A stretch of 64,000 nucleotides of DNA from Acidobacteriota bacterium. GTDB taxonomy: Bacteria > Acidobacteriota > Blastocatellia > Pyrinomonadales > Pyrinomonadaceae. The translations under genes and the position numbers were made by a program. Under the pieces are notes generated by a model. It made no database searches and had not been told where the DNA came from. It was given only the letters and a program-made list of their open reading frames with translations. Location of the stretch: NCBI GenBank assembly GCA_016713675.1, contig JADJOS010000004.1, positions 372,001 through 436,000 of the forward strand. The letters run 5' to 3'. Shown in pieces: positions 50,791 to 58,978 of this stretch; positions within the stretch are counted from its first letter, which is position 1, and the number at the start of each line of letters is the position of its first letter.

Positions 50791-51417
50791 ATGAGACTTA
50801 ATAGATTCACAACGATAGCCGCGATCCTCGCCATGATATTTGGCATAGCCATATCTGGTTACGGGCAAGGAAAAGGGAAACCAGCGGCCGGCAAGGGTGA
50901 CGTAACCCAGCAACAGGACCGTGACAAAACGCAGGACAGAGATCAAACACCGGACAGAGACCGGGACCGCGATCAGGATCGTGACCGGGACCGGGACTAT
51001 GTCCAGTTAAGCGACGTTCAGCGCGATCAACTACGGCAGCGTACCGAAGCTACAGAGCAGATCCATCAGAAATTGCGGACAATGACCCGGGAATACAACA
51101 ACGCCAATTTTGGCTTGACCGAGGGCAAGCAGAATTACGAGAGAGTCCGTGAGCAGATCCGAAATATGGAACAGGAACATGAGCGATTTCGACTTGCTCT
51201 TAACGAAGATCAAAGACGTGGATTCGAGCATCGTTTCAACCATATGAATGAGTATCGCGAGCGCGTTAACAATCGCCTCCAACTCATGGAACAGGAAATG
51301 GATCAAGGAAAATTCGATCGAATTCACCAACGCAATTGGGTACGCGAAATTGAAAAGGTCACTAATAAGTGGCAGGAGCAGTATCGAAAGATGGAACAAT
51401 CCGTACGTGTCACGTAG
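50791..51417 (+). CDS. Secreted coiled-coil protein with Arg-Asp repeat
   Basis: This 208-aa protein has a signal peptide (residues 1-25, ending SGYGQG). A Gln/Asp/Arg stretch follows, with DRDRDRDQDRDRDRD at about residues 55-69. A long helical region of charged heptad-like residues runs through residues 75-205 (for example EQIHQKLRTMTREYNNAN). A perfect AAGGAGG lies before the ATG. No family is recognised; an extracytoplasmic structural or stress-binding role would fit. It is the first gene of a rightward group with DoxX, a BI-1 protein and the selenoprotein. Confidence 0.75.
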   Translation: MRLNRFTTIAAILAMIFGIAISGYGQGKGKPAAGKGDVTQQQDRDKTQDRDQTPDRDRDRDQDRDRDRDYVQLSDVQRDQLRQRTEATEQIHQKLRTMTREYNNANFGLTEGKQNYERVREQIRNMEQEHERFRLALNEDQRRGFEHRFNHMNEYRERVNNRLQLMEQEMDQGKFDRIHQRNWVREIEKVTNKWQEQYRKMEQSVRVT

Positions 51418-52080
51418 TCATTTAATAGATGACGGAGAGGTCATTCGGGCCGGAACAAATTTCCGTACAATCATGGCATCTCCGTTATATCAGATCGGAG
51501 CTTTTCGACCACCGAAAAGCTCCGACAATCGCAACCGGCTGCAGCCACAACCCTCTACAAAGTAAGGATTAATGAAATGAACACTCATACTGTTCAGATT
51601 CGTCGATGGGCCGGCACGTTATTTTGATCGGTGTATTCTTGTTGTTGCTTGATCACGCGACTTTCAGTCACGACACATCCTAGAATCCAAACATGCCGTT
51701 GTCTATGTTGTTGACGGCAGTTCCGACAATTGGGCGTACCCGTGGCAAAGGCAACCATCAGATAGATTGATTTTCTAAGGGTCGTCGCTACTCCGCAACT
51801 ATTCGACATTATTGGTCCTATCCAATTTGCCTACGACACAATATTTACTACGGCCACAACGTTTAGTTAGTCGATCGGTGCGGATCACTTCGGATTTTTC
51901 TGTACCATCAGCCAACGATCGACAAAATTGGTCTATCCGACTGGACGCCGTGCCCAATGTTTACTTTAAGCCGTTTGTCATTTGGTTTAACCCGTTGATC
52001 TTCGGGATGTGCAAATCAAGAAGTCATCCGAGCCAATGCGCTATACTGTTCAAGATCAACTAACCATAGGAGCTAACTGA
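51418..52080. other. Intergenic region with hairpin and possible broken small ORF
   Basis: This 663-bp region has the hairpin CGGAGCTTTTCG / CGAAAAGCTCCG at 51498-51526, not followed by a T-tract. After AAGGATT, an ATG at about 51577 opens MNTHTVQIRRWAGTLF and stops. One frame later the reading continues as VILIGVFLLLLDHATFSHD, which looks like a membrane helix. A frameshifted peptide of about 35 aa is possible. Nothing else is supported. Confidence 0.35.
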
Positions 52081-52494
52081 ATGGATGGATTTCTCAACCG
52101 GTACGCAAGCTACGTGTACGCAATTTTAAGGATAGTTACCGGATTTTTGTTCATGCTGCACGGAACTCAAAAGTTGTTCGGATATCCGCCGTCAGCGTCG
52201 GGCGGCGGCGAATTCACAAATCTCATGGCGGTTGGCGGTGCGATCGAGTTGATCGGCGGCCTTTTGATAATGATCGGCCTGTTCACTGGGATCGCAGCAT
52301 TCATTTCGAGCGGGACGATGGCTGTCGCGTATTTTATGTTTCATTCAAGCCTGCAAGCGCTCCTTCCGATCGTGAACAAAGGAGAACTTGCGGTCGTCTA
52401 TTGTTTTCTATTTCTTTACATTGCTGCACGCGGTTCCGGCGTTTGGAGCGTCGATTCGATATTCCGAGGCTCCGGTAGTTCGAGCGGCGTCTGA
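52081..52494 (+). CDS. DoxX-family membrane protein
   Basis: This 137-aa protein has four helices and the DoxX pattern ILRIVTGFLFMLHGTQKLFGYPPS, then GGAIELIGGLLIMIGLFTGIAAF and the MAVAYFMFHS loop. DoxX proteins are linked to redox homeostasis and to thiosulfate:quinone or oxidative-stress membrane complexes in other bacteria. AGGAG lies before the ATG. It stands 50 bp before the Bax-inhibitor gene on the same strand. Confidence 0.92.
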   Translation: MDGFLNRYASYVYAILRIVTGFLFMLHGTQKLFGYPPSASGGGEFTNLMAVGGAIELIGGLLIMIGLFTGIAAFISSGTMAVAYFMFHSSLQALLPIVNKGELAVVYCFLFLYIAARGSGVWSVDSIFRGSGSSSGV

Positions 52495-52543
52495 TTTCAG
52501 CCAACTAAACACAACACATTACATCTAATTGACTGAGGTAAAT

Positions 52544-53254
52544 ATGGAAGATTTTACTAGTACTTACGGAAATTCAGTTGCAGAAGCCGCCCCGGCGGAT
52601 CGAGCTGCATTTATTCGCAAGACATATATGCTCTTGGCAGCGGCGATTCTCGCATTTATTGCTGTCGAGGGATTTCTCTTTGCCAGCGGTGCCGCTGTGG
52701 TTATCGCCAGTGTTCTCTTTAGCGGGGGAGCGATCGGATGGCTGGTCGTACTTGGTTTGTTCATGGGTGTTTCGTTCCTCGCTAACCGATGGGCGACTTC
52801 CGAAACGTCGACCACCGTCCAATATGCCGGTCTTGGTATTTTTATCATCGCCGAAGCGATCATTTTCGTACCGCTGATCCTGATCGCCACGAGCGTTTCG
52901 GGCGACGCTTCTGTGCTGTTGAAGGCCGGTATCGTTACGCTCGGACTGTTCCTCGGTATCACGATGACGGTTTTCATCACTCGGACAGATTTTTCCTTCC
53001 TCCGCCCGATCTTGGCGATCGGCGGTTTCGCGGCGTTAGGATTTATCGTTGCGAGTGCGATCTTCGGATTTTCGCTCGGAACGGTGTTCGCGTTCGTCAT
53101 GGTGGCGTTTGCGGGAACTGCAATTCTGTACGAGACATCGAACGTACTTCACCGTTTCAACACTAAACAGCACGTTGCGGCATCGCTCACATTGTTTGCC
53201 AGCGTCGCCTTGCTGTTCTGGTACATCTTGAGCATATTTAGCTCACGAGATTAA
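52544..53254 (+). CDS. Bax inhibitor-1 (BI-1/YccA) family membrane protein
   Basis: This 236-aa protein has seven hydrophobic helices in BI-1 style, with RKTYMLLAAAILAFIAVEG at the start and MVAFAGTAILYETSNVLHRF late, the acidic E in the last helices being typical. Bacterial BI-1/TMBIM proteins act as pH-sensitive calcium leak or protease-associated membrane proteins. The ATG at 52544 with GAGGT upstream is preferred over a start 15 bp earlier. Confidence 0.9.
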   Translation: MEDFTSTYGNSVAEAAPADRAAFIRKTYMLLAAAILAFIAVEGFLFASGAAVVIASVLFSGGAIGWLVVLGLFMGVSFLANRWATSETSTTVQYAGLGIFIIAEAIIFVPLILIATSVSGDASVLLKAGIVTLGLFLGITMTVFITRTDFSFLRPILAIGGFAALGFIVASAIFGFSLGTVFAFVMVAFAGTAILYETSNVLHRFNTKQHVAASLTLFASVALLFWYILSIFSSRD

Positions 53255-53272
53255 AACTGATCAAATAACAAC

Positions 53273-53310
53273 ACCGCCGTTTGGTTTCTGCGACCAACGG
53301 CGGTATTTTT
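53273..53310 (+). terminator. Terminator between the BI-1 gene and the selenoprotein gene
   Basis: ACCGCCGTTTGG pairs with CCAACGGCGGT around a 9-nt loop, followed by ATTTTT. It lies 19 bp before the peroxiredoxin start and implies a separate promoter or read-through control. Confidence 0.85.
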
Positions 53311-53328
53311 GTGTCTGAGGTAATTGAA

Positions 53329-53895
53329 ATGAAACGATATCTTGTTATCGCGGCCCTGGTAGCCGCATTTGTACTTTCGGCCTTTAGCCAGGGTACGCCG
53401 ACTGCAACCCCTTCTAAACTAAAGGTCGGCGATATGGCCCCTGACTTTACTCTGACCGATACGGCCGGAACAAAGGTAAAGCTCAGCGATTTTCGCGGTA
53501 AGAACAATGTAGTGCTTGCCTTCTACGTTTTTGCATTCACAGGCGGCTGAACGAAGGAACTCCAGGCTTACCAGGCTGGTATAGCCAACTTCGAGGCGGT
53601 CGCAACCAAGGTTTTCGGGATCAGTATGGACTCCCGTTTTTCAAACAAAGCATTTGCCGAAAAGATCGGCGTTACGTCGTTTCAATTACTGAGCGATTGG
53701 GACCGAACGGTGACAAAACAATACGGGCTTTACAACGAAGAGAAAGGTTTCGGCAGCAGGGGAACCTTTGTCGTGGACAAGGAAGGCAAGATCAGACAGA
53801 TCGTCCTTGATAACCTGGCCATCGATCCGACCGGCACGCTCGAGGCCTGCAGCCTTTTGGAAAAGAAACTCGTCGTTGAACCGCCAAAGCCTTAA
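53329..53895 (+). CDS. Selenocysteine-containing peroxiredoxin (in-frame UGA at the catalytic cysteine)
   Basis: Read through the TGA at 53548-53550, one frame gives a 188-residue exported protein: signal peptide 1-21, then VGDMAPDFTLTDTAGTKVKL and NNVVLAFYVFAFTGG. Residue 74 is the UGA, followed at once by TKELQAYQAGI and the rest of an AhpC/TSA thioredoxin fold. UGA stands exactly where peroxiredoxins have the peroxidatic cysteine (FTGGCTKE-type). A cysteine in LEACSLLEKK near the end could resolve the selenenic acid. A SECIS-like stem-loop follows the UGA. GAGGT precedes the ATG. The protein would reduce peroxides in the periplasm or envelope. A C-to-A base error is the alternative. The Sec machinery genes are not in the window. 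Confidence 0.85.
53565..53586 (+). promoter_or_regulatory. SECIS-like stem-loop after the in-frame UGA
   Basis: GGCT (53565) pairs with AGCC (53583), and TACCA with TGGTA, leaving one bulged T and the three-base loop GGC. That gives a 9-bp stem whose loop begins with G. The loop starts about 24 nt after the UGA. Bacterial SECIS elements have these properties: a short distance inside the coding region, and a G in the first positions of the apical loop above a bulged stem. Confidence 0.75.
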
Positions 53896-53901
53896 GGGAT
53901 C

Positions 53902-53931
53902 GAGGATCGTTTTGACGCGGTCCTCTTTTTT
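53902..53931 (+). terminator. Terminator after the selenoprotein gene
   Basis: GAGGATCG and CGGTCCTC form an 8-bp stem (one G-T pair), followed by TTTTTT. It lies 7 bp after the stop codon and just before the convergent xseB stop. Confidence 0.85.
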
Positions 53932-53937
53932 ATCCAA

Positions 53938-54174
53938 TTACTCTTCACGCAAACTCGACGGTTCTATCTCGTTCGCGGTCAGATTGCCGTCCGAATCCTG
54001 CATCAGTATCTCAATACGCCGTTCGGCATTGCTCAAACGGGCCCGGCAATCGCGTGAAAGCGCGATTCCACGCTCAAATAACGCAAGGCTTTCCTCGAGC
54101 GGCATATCGCCGTCCTCGAGCTTTCCGACGATCTCCTCTAACTCAACGAGTGATTGTTCAAAAGTCTTTTCCAT
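53938..54174 (-). CDS. xseB: Exodeoxyribonuclease VII small subunit
   Basis: This 78-aa helical protein has FEQSLVELEEIVGKLEDGDMPLEESLALFERGIALSR, the whole XseB signature (key block LEDGDMPLEESL). It forms the nuclease with XseA. It is the last gene of a leftward operon starting with xseA. A copy of the dispersed repeat lies between it and the DUF2939-like gene. Confidence 0.95.
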   Translation of the reverse strand: MEKTFEQSLVELEEIVGKLEDGDMPLEESLALFERGIALSRDCRARLSNAERRIEILMQDSDGNLTANEIEPSSLREE

Positions 54175-54180
54175 AGTCTC

Positions 54181-54246
54181 CTAAGCTCCCTTCCTTACGA
54201 AGGAGGGGTGGCCGCCGCTCTGGGCGGACGGGGTGGTTCTCTCCTA
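54181..54246. repeat. Dispersed GGAGGGG...GACGGGG repeat, third copy
   Basis: CTCCCTTCCTTACGAAGGAG, GGGTGGCCGCCGCTCTGGGC and GGACGGGGTGGTTCTCTC in order. The ends match the copies at 43763 and 44673, while the middle differs. Confidence 0.85.
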
Positions 54247-54257
54247 AAAAGCTCGAA

Positions 54258-55022
54258 CTATTTAACCAATTCCTCAGCCTGCTTGAGCAGGTCGGCGATG
54301 TTGCCGACACCGAGGGTTTTACCTGCTTTCGTGACGCCGCCCATCGCGATCGCGATCATTTCCTGGCCGACCTTTCGGGCGATCTCGGTTGCAAGTTTGT
54401 CGTCTTTCAGCCCGACGACCTGCCATCGGTCACCCTTTCTTTTCATCTTGACATCGAACGGCCGGTCCGCGAGTTTGCTGGTGACGATTGCGGTGTCGCC
54501 GGTCACCTTGATGTCCAGATACTGGCTCGCCCCGAGCACCATCGCAAAGAACGGCACATTTCCAAATCGCTCGGTCCGATCGCGAACGACACGCGGCAAC
54601 TCGGCTCTCGCACGGTCTTTTACTGCCGGCAAGATCGGCAAAGCGACACGCGTCATTTTCTCAATGATCGCCGGCGGCACTCCTTTGCCGTACAATTCGA
54701 CAGCCTTTGCCGTGATCTGCGGGACGAAGTCATCAACAACCGCGTCGATATCGATCTGTTGGTCCATCGCGGCCTTGTCATCGCGTTTGGCTGCGTCTAC
54801 GAGCAAAGCGAGGGAATACTGCGGCGTGCCCTTCATGCTCTGCCAGTAGATAAATCCGCCGGCAAATACCACGAATATCAACGCCAGCACGATGCCGCCG
54901 GCAATGATGAACGGCCGCTTCGAACGCCGTCTCGGCTCACGGCTCGCCGCGAACATCGGTTCAGCTGCTCTCGGTTCGTTCGGCGGATCGTCTTCAATAT
55001 TGACTCTAAAACTTGACATCAA
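54258..55022 (-). CDS. DUF2939-like membrane-anchored protein
   Basis: This 254-aa protein has a charged cytoplasmic N-terminus and one transmembrane helix at about residues 38-60 (FIIAGGIVLALIFVVFAGGF). An extracytoplasmic domain follows, beginning YWQSMKGTPQYSLALLVDAAKRDD and continuing with VDDFVPQ and ...KMKRKGDRWQVVGL. This is the DUF2939 pattern. Function unknown. It lies 8 bp after the DUF3224 gene within the xseA-xseB operon. Confidence 0.82.
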   Translation of the reverse strand: MMSSFRVNIEDDPPNEPRAAEPMFAASREPRRRSKRPFIIAGGIVLALIFVVFAGGFIYWQSMKGTPQYSLALLVDAAKRDDKAAMDQQIDIDAVVDDFVPQITAKAVELYGKGVPPAIIEKMTRVALPILPAVKDRARAELPRVVRDRTERFGNVPFFAMVLGASQYLDIKVTGDTAIVTSKLADRPFDVKMKRKGDRWQVVGLKDDKLATEIARKVGQEMIAIAMGGVTKAGKTLGVGNIADLLKQAEELVK

Positions 55023-55030
55023 TTATGCTT

Positions 55031-55558
55031 CTACTTTCCTGCGGGGAGCGCATATGCAAACTCGTAAAAGTGCTTATCCCCGTCGATAATGATCTTACAC
55101 GTGCCTGAAATGCCGGTCAGTTCGCCTGTCCCCGAATCTGGGACGACCATAATATCAAGATCGAACTTGCCGCCCTGCATTGTCCCGATGTGCTGCAATG
55201 TAAAACTCCCCTTCTTGCCGCCGAGCGTTCCCGTGAATCGTTCCATCGCGACATAACCGCCCGAACCGGCGACCGCCTCTGACTGGCTGCCGAGCATTTG
55301 TCCTTTGCTGGTTCCGGCGAGATCGCCGCTGAACGTTTTGGCAAGCGACAGCCGTCCGATCGTCGCGTCACCGACATTTTCCTCAGCCGCGAGCGGCGTC
55401 ACCTTAACGTCAAACGTTCCTTTTGCAATGCGTTTCATAACTTTCACGGTCGGTGCTGTCTTCGAGTCCGGCCTTTTGGTCTGTGAACTCGCAGTCGTCA
55501 CGAATACCAAAACGCAAAGAGCGATCGATACTGAAGACACTATCGTATGGGTGTTCAT
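55031..55558 (-). CDS. DUF3224-family exported protein
   Basis: This 175-aa protein has a signal peptide (residues 1-25, ending TTASSQ). The DUF3224 core follows: AKGTFDVKVTPLAAEEN, LSLAKTFSGDLAGTSKGQML, GYVAMERFTGTLGGKKGSFTLQHIGTM. DUF3224 domains are small beta-barrels like allene-oxide-cyclase folds; no activity is known. It starts 6 bp after xseA ends. Confidence 0.88.
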   Translation of the reverse strand: MNTHTIVSSVSIALCVLVFVTTASSQTKRPDSKTAPTVKVMKRIAKGTFDVKVTPLAAEENVGDATIGRLSLAKTFSGDLAGTSKGQMLGSQSEAVAGSGGYVAMERFTGTLGGKKGSFTLQHIGTMQGGKFDLDIMVVPDSGTGELTGISGTCKIIIDGDKHFYEFAYALPAGK

Positions 55559-55564
55559 TGCTTA

Positions 55565-56796
55565 TTAATTGCTCTCCGCCGACAAAACTTCAGCGTTCAG
55601 TTTCCCATTTGCCAGGCGGATCTTCAAATTATCGCCGGCTTTGGCCTGGGCCGCGTCGCGAAGAATGGTGCCGTCAGCCAATTGCGTTACAGAGAATCCG
55701 CGATTGAGCACGTTAAGCGGTGAGAGTGCGTGAAGTTTGGCCATCTGACGCTCGACGTATTCGTTCTTCGCGGTCAGGAATTGCCGCTCCGCAGTTATTT
55801 GCCGCTGAACGATCGCCGAGAGCTTTGTCTCGCCCGAAGCGACCTTTGCCGTCAACGTCGCCGGCGTGAGCCGCGAATTCACGTTGGCGAAACGCCTCGC
55901 CGCCATCGCGTATGTTTCGGAGAAACCGGCGTGCAAACGCTGTTGCAGGTCACGGACCCCGCCTTTCGCTTCGAGCAAGTGATGTCGGGTTCGTGCCCGA
56001 CGGCGGAGATCACAGGGATGTCGCTCGCTCGCAGGGCCCGAGCGAGATTCTCGTCATTGAACGCCCACAAATCTTCCGCGGCACCGCCGCCGCGGCCGAC
56101 GACGAGCACATCCATCCGTTCTGCCAAAGGCAGCGTGAGATTAAAGGTATTGGCGGTCTCGATGGCGTTGCGGATCTCGTCGGCAGAGCCTTCGCCCTGC
56201 ACGCGTGTCGGGATCAAAAGGCTGCTGATCGATGCGGCTCGCCGTGAGAGGACGTGGATAATGTCGTGATAGGCGGCGCCGTTCGGGCTGGTGATGATGC
56301 CGATCTTTCGTGGGAAGAAAGGGATCGGCCGCTTTAAGCTGACATCGAATAGGCCCTCGCGTTCGAGCTTTGACCTGATCTGCTCGAACGCTATAGCGAG
56401 AGCTCCCGCACCCGAAGGTTCCATCGAGGTCACCGTCAACTGCGTCTCGCCCGATGGAGCGTAGTGCGTCACCTTGCCCCGCACCCGCACGCTCATGCCG
56501 GTCTGCGGGCGAAACTGCATCCTCGCCGCCGTCGATTTCCAGCACACGGTCTTGAGCTTGGCGTCGCCGTCCGACAGCGTCATGTACCAATGCCCCGACG
56601 CGGCGGCCGTAAACCCGATCAGCTCGCCCTCGACCCAAACCGCCGCAAACCGCCGCTCAAGCTCCGACTTGATCCCCGCCGACAGCTCCGACACCGACAT
56701 CGGCTGCCGCTCTTCCTCATCGAACAATATTTGTAGTAAAGGTGGTTCCAGATCAGTAATTACGCTCGGGATGCCTCGCCGTCTGGACACGTTCAA
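55565..56796 (-). pseudogene. xseA: Exodeoxyribonuclease VII large subunit, internal deletion with frameshift
   Basis: The frame from 56796 encodes an N-terminal OB-fold (SVSELSAGIKSELERRFAAVWVEGELIGF) and a catalytic domain up to VISAVGHEPDIT, then runs out of register. The remaining C-terminal helical part (LLEAKGGVRDLQQRLHAGFS to KLNAEVLSAESN) is in another frame. Homologues have IADFVADLRAPTPSAAAE directly after GHEPDIT. Those 18 residues are absent here, so about 55 bp (a number not divisible by 3) appears to be missing. The sequence therefore cannot make normal XseA. Assembly collapse is possible. xseB and the two genes between are intact. Confidence 0.85.
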
Positions 56797-56847
56797 ATGC
56801 AGCAGTCGTCATAAAACATATCTTAAATCAATCCCGCGAGATGCAGA

Positions 56848-56870
56848 AGCCCGCACGGTAGTAAGGGCGT
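56848..56870. repeat. AGCCCGCACGTNAGTAAGGGC repeat, copy 1
   Basis: AGCCCGCACGGTAGTAAGGG followed by CGT. Four more copies lie at 57920, 58013, 58354 and 58447. It lies just upstream of xseA. Confidence 0.75.
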
Positions 56871-56932
56871 ATCGGGAACGCAAGAGGAAGGCAGAAACGC
56901 GAGTGTGAACGAGCGTGCGTGTCGCGAGCCGA

Positions 56933-57772
56933 TTATCGTCCGTCACGAAAGATCTTGCCGTCGTCACCGCCCATCCAGACTCTTTCCCAAGGGAATGGGA
57001 ACCTAAGCTGAAAATCCCATCTCTTTCCGTCCATTTTAAGAGCGGCCCTTTTCCGTCTTGCCTTCCAATAGGCTTGTGCATAGGGCTTCTCCATCGATTC
57101 AGAAATGAAGATTGAGTAGAATTCTTCGTCACCGTCCTTGAACGAGACTTTGTATATATCCTCGATTTTCGGCCAAGTTACGTTCTTATTTGAATCGCCT
57201 TCATATTTCCAAAAAACGAACTCGGCGAAATCGGATTGCCAATTGGTCGCCTTAGGATTATCGTACTTCCACAAGAAGTTAAATGCATTTCTTAAGGAAT
57301 CGGGCATATTGAGCACACGGTAGTCAGGGTTTCCGCGTTCACCTAATGTCCCATATGTTTTGATGGTCTTATAGCTACCGTCCTTTCGGCGTAGCATCAC
57401 AAAAGGAGAAGGTAGATCCGTAATCGCAAGCCGGTCGGTGTGCGTGTACAGAGCACGGTACGATTCGAACTTCGCCGACTGAATAGACTCTAATAGAGTG
57501 ACAACTTCCTCCGGAGTCAGTTTGACCGTGAAATATTGGTACGAACCTGGTTCCTTTGCTCCGTCATAAATCACAGTACCGTCTTCGTAAAGCACAAAAG
57601 CCGGCATGTCCCCGGAAACCTTCGACCAGACACTAAATTCATAAAGAACAAGTAGCGGAGGAGCAGGGTGTTTGGCATTTATCTCGGACTCTATCGAACG
57701 ATATGCGACTTGGGAAACGCAAACAAGACTACACAAGAGAAAAACGATGAGTAGGGAGCCAATACGATGCAT
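56933..57772 (-). CDS. Exported protein of unknown function
   Basis: From the ATG at 57772 this is 279 aa with a signal peptide (residues 1-22, possibly a lipoprotein-like C in LLCSLVCVSQ). The mature part has alternating aromatic and charged segments such as FVLYEDGTVIYDG, KLTPEEVVTLLESIQSAKF and FVFWKYEGDSNKNVTWP. I do not recognise a family. There is no obvious partner gene. The frame extends 8 codons upstream. Confidence 0.72.
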   Translation of the reverse strand: MHRIGSLLIVFLLCSLVCVSQVAYRSIESEINAKHPAPPLLVLYEFSVWSKVSGDMPAFVLYEDGTVIYDGAKEPGSYQYFTVKLTPEEVVTLLESIQSAKFESYRALYTHTDRLAITDLPSPFVMLRRKDGSYKTIKTYGTLGERGNPDYRVLNMPDSLRNAFNFLWKYDNPKATNWQSDFAEFVFWKYEGDSNKNVTWPKIEDIYKVSFKDGDEEFYSIFISESMEKPYAQAYWKARRKRAALKMDGKRWDFQLRFPFPWERVWMGGDDGKIFRDGR

Positions 57773-58978
57773 ATGCCTTTTGATGCTGGATATCACCTAT
57801 TAGATGTTCTCGCCAGCCGCGCTTACGCGGCTTTTGCGGAAAGCGGATGGGGGCGGCGGGTTGCGGGGCGGGCGGTGGTCGAGCGGCGGGGCGTGATTGG
57901 GTCACGGCAGCCGTGTCAGTAGCCCGCACGTGAGTAAGGGCTCAAGTTTCGGATTCTTCAACTCAATCGACGAGATAATTCGCTCCGACCGACGTTTATA
58001 CCTCACCACGTTGAGCCCTTACTTACGTGCGGGCTACGGACACGATCCGCGTCCGCGTTTACGCGGCTCTTGCGGAGGGCGAATGGGGGCGGCGGGTTGC
58101 AGGGCGGGCGGCGGTGGAGCGGCAGGGCGTGGTTGGGCTTTTTTTCCTTCGGCTTTGCCGCGAATGCAGTGCGGCGACGGCTTGCCTCGCCGTTTGGTCG
58201 GCCCACACCATTTCGGAGCCCGCGGTAGCGGGCGACAGAGCGTTTGTCGGCGGCACAGCCGCCTCCGGAGATCTTTTTTTAGCACGCCACGGCGAGGCAA
58301 GCCGTCGCCGCCGTGCGATCAGGGCAAAGCCCGAAGAGATGCCGACCGTCTCCGTAGCCCGCACGATAGTAAGGGCGTTTCGCGAACTCACGCTAACGAG
58401 AATACGCCGCATCGATCAAGCTCCGCCATAGCCTAAACTTGGACGTTACGCCCTTACTAACGTGCGGCTTGTGCATCGGCCGCGTTTACGCGGCTTTTGC
58501 GGAGGGCGGATGGCCACGCCGCCTCGCGGACCGGCCAGTGCTAAAGCCCCGGGCATGGTTGGGTTTGTCGGGTCTGCGGTTTTTATGAATTGCCACTAGC
58601 TTTAGCTAGTGGATTGCTTGCAACAAATTCTTGGCTTTAGCCGAACATTGGGCTAAAGCCCAAAGCTTCTATTTAACTTTTCCACTAGCTAAAGCTAGTG
58701 GCAGTTCATTGGCCAGCCACACTGTGATAAGGGCAAAGCCCAAAGAGTTGCCGTCCGCACCTCAAACCGAAGTGTCCCATTTTCCACATACTCGGCGCGC
58801 GCACCTTAAATTTTCAAATATCGTGTTGCATAATTGCAACATTGTGTTACACTATACCATCCACCAGCTACGGCTTTAGCACTGGCCGATCCGTGAGGCC
58901 AGAACCTAGTGGCAACTCATAAAGCCCGGTGCGTGGCTTCGGCGAGATGGCGACGCGGCCGGCGCCGTCGTCCCGCAC
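57773..58978. repeat. Nest of dispersed repeat elements
   Basis: This 1.2-kb stretch holds no supported gene. It contains three copies of a GCGTTTACGCGGCTTTTGCG-type element (57816, 58052, 58479). Four of the five AGCCCGCACGTNAGTAAGGGC words are here, arranged as two inverted pairs (57920/58013 and 58354/58447). Two GGGCAAAGCCC(G/A)AAGAG words lie at 58322 and 58728. Two CCACTAGCTTTAGCTAGTGG palindromes lie at 58593 and 58682. A GTTGCA-TAAT-TGCAAC dyad at 58825-58840 sits before an A/T-rich patch that looks like an orphan promoter. High G/C alternates with A/T-rich islands. Confidence 0.75.
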
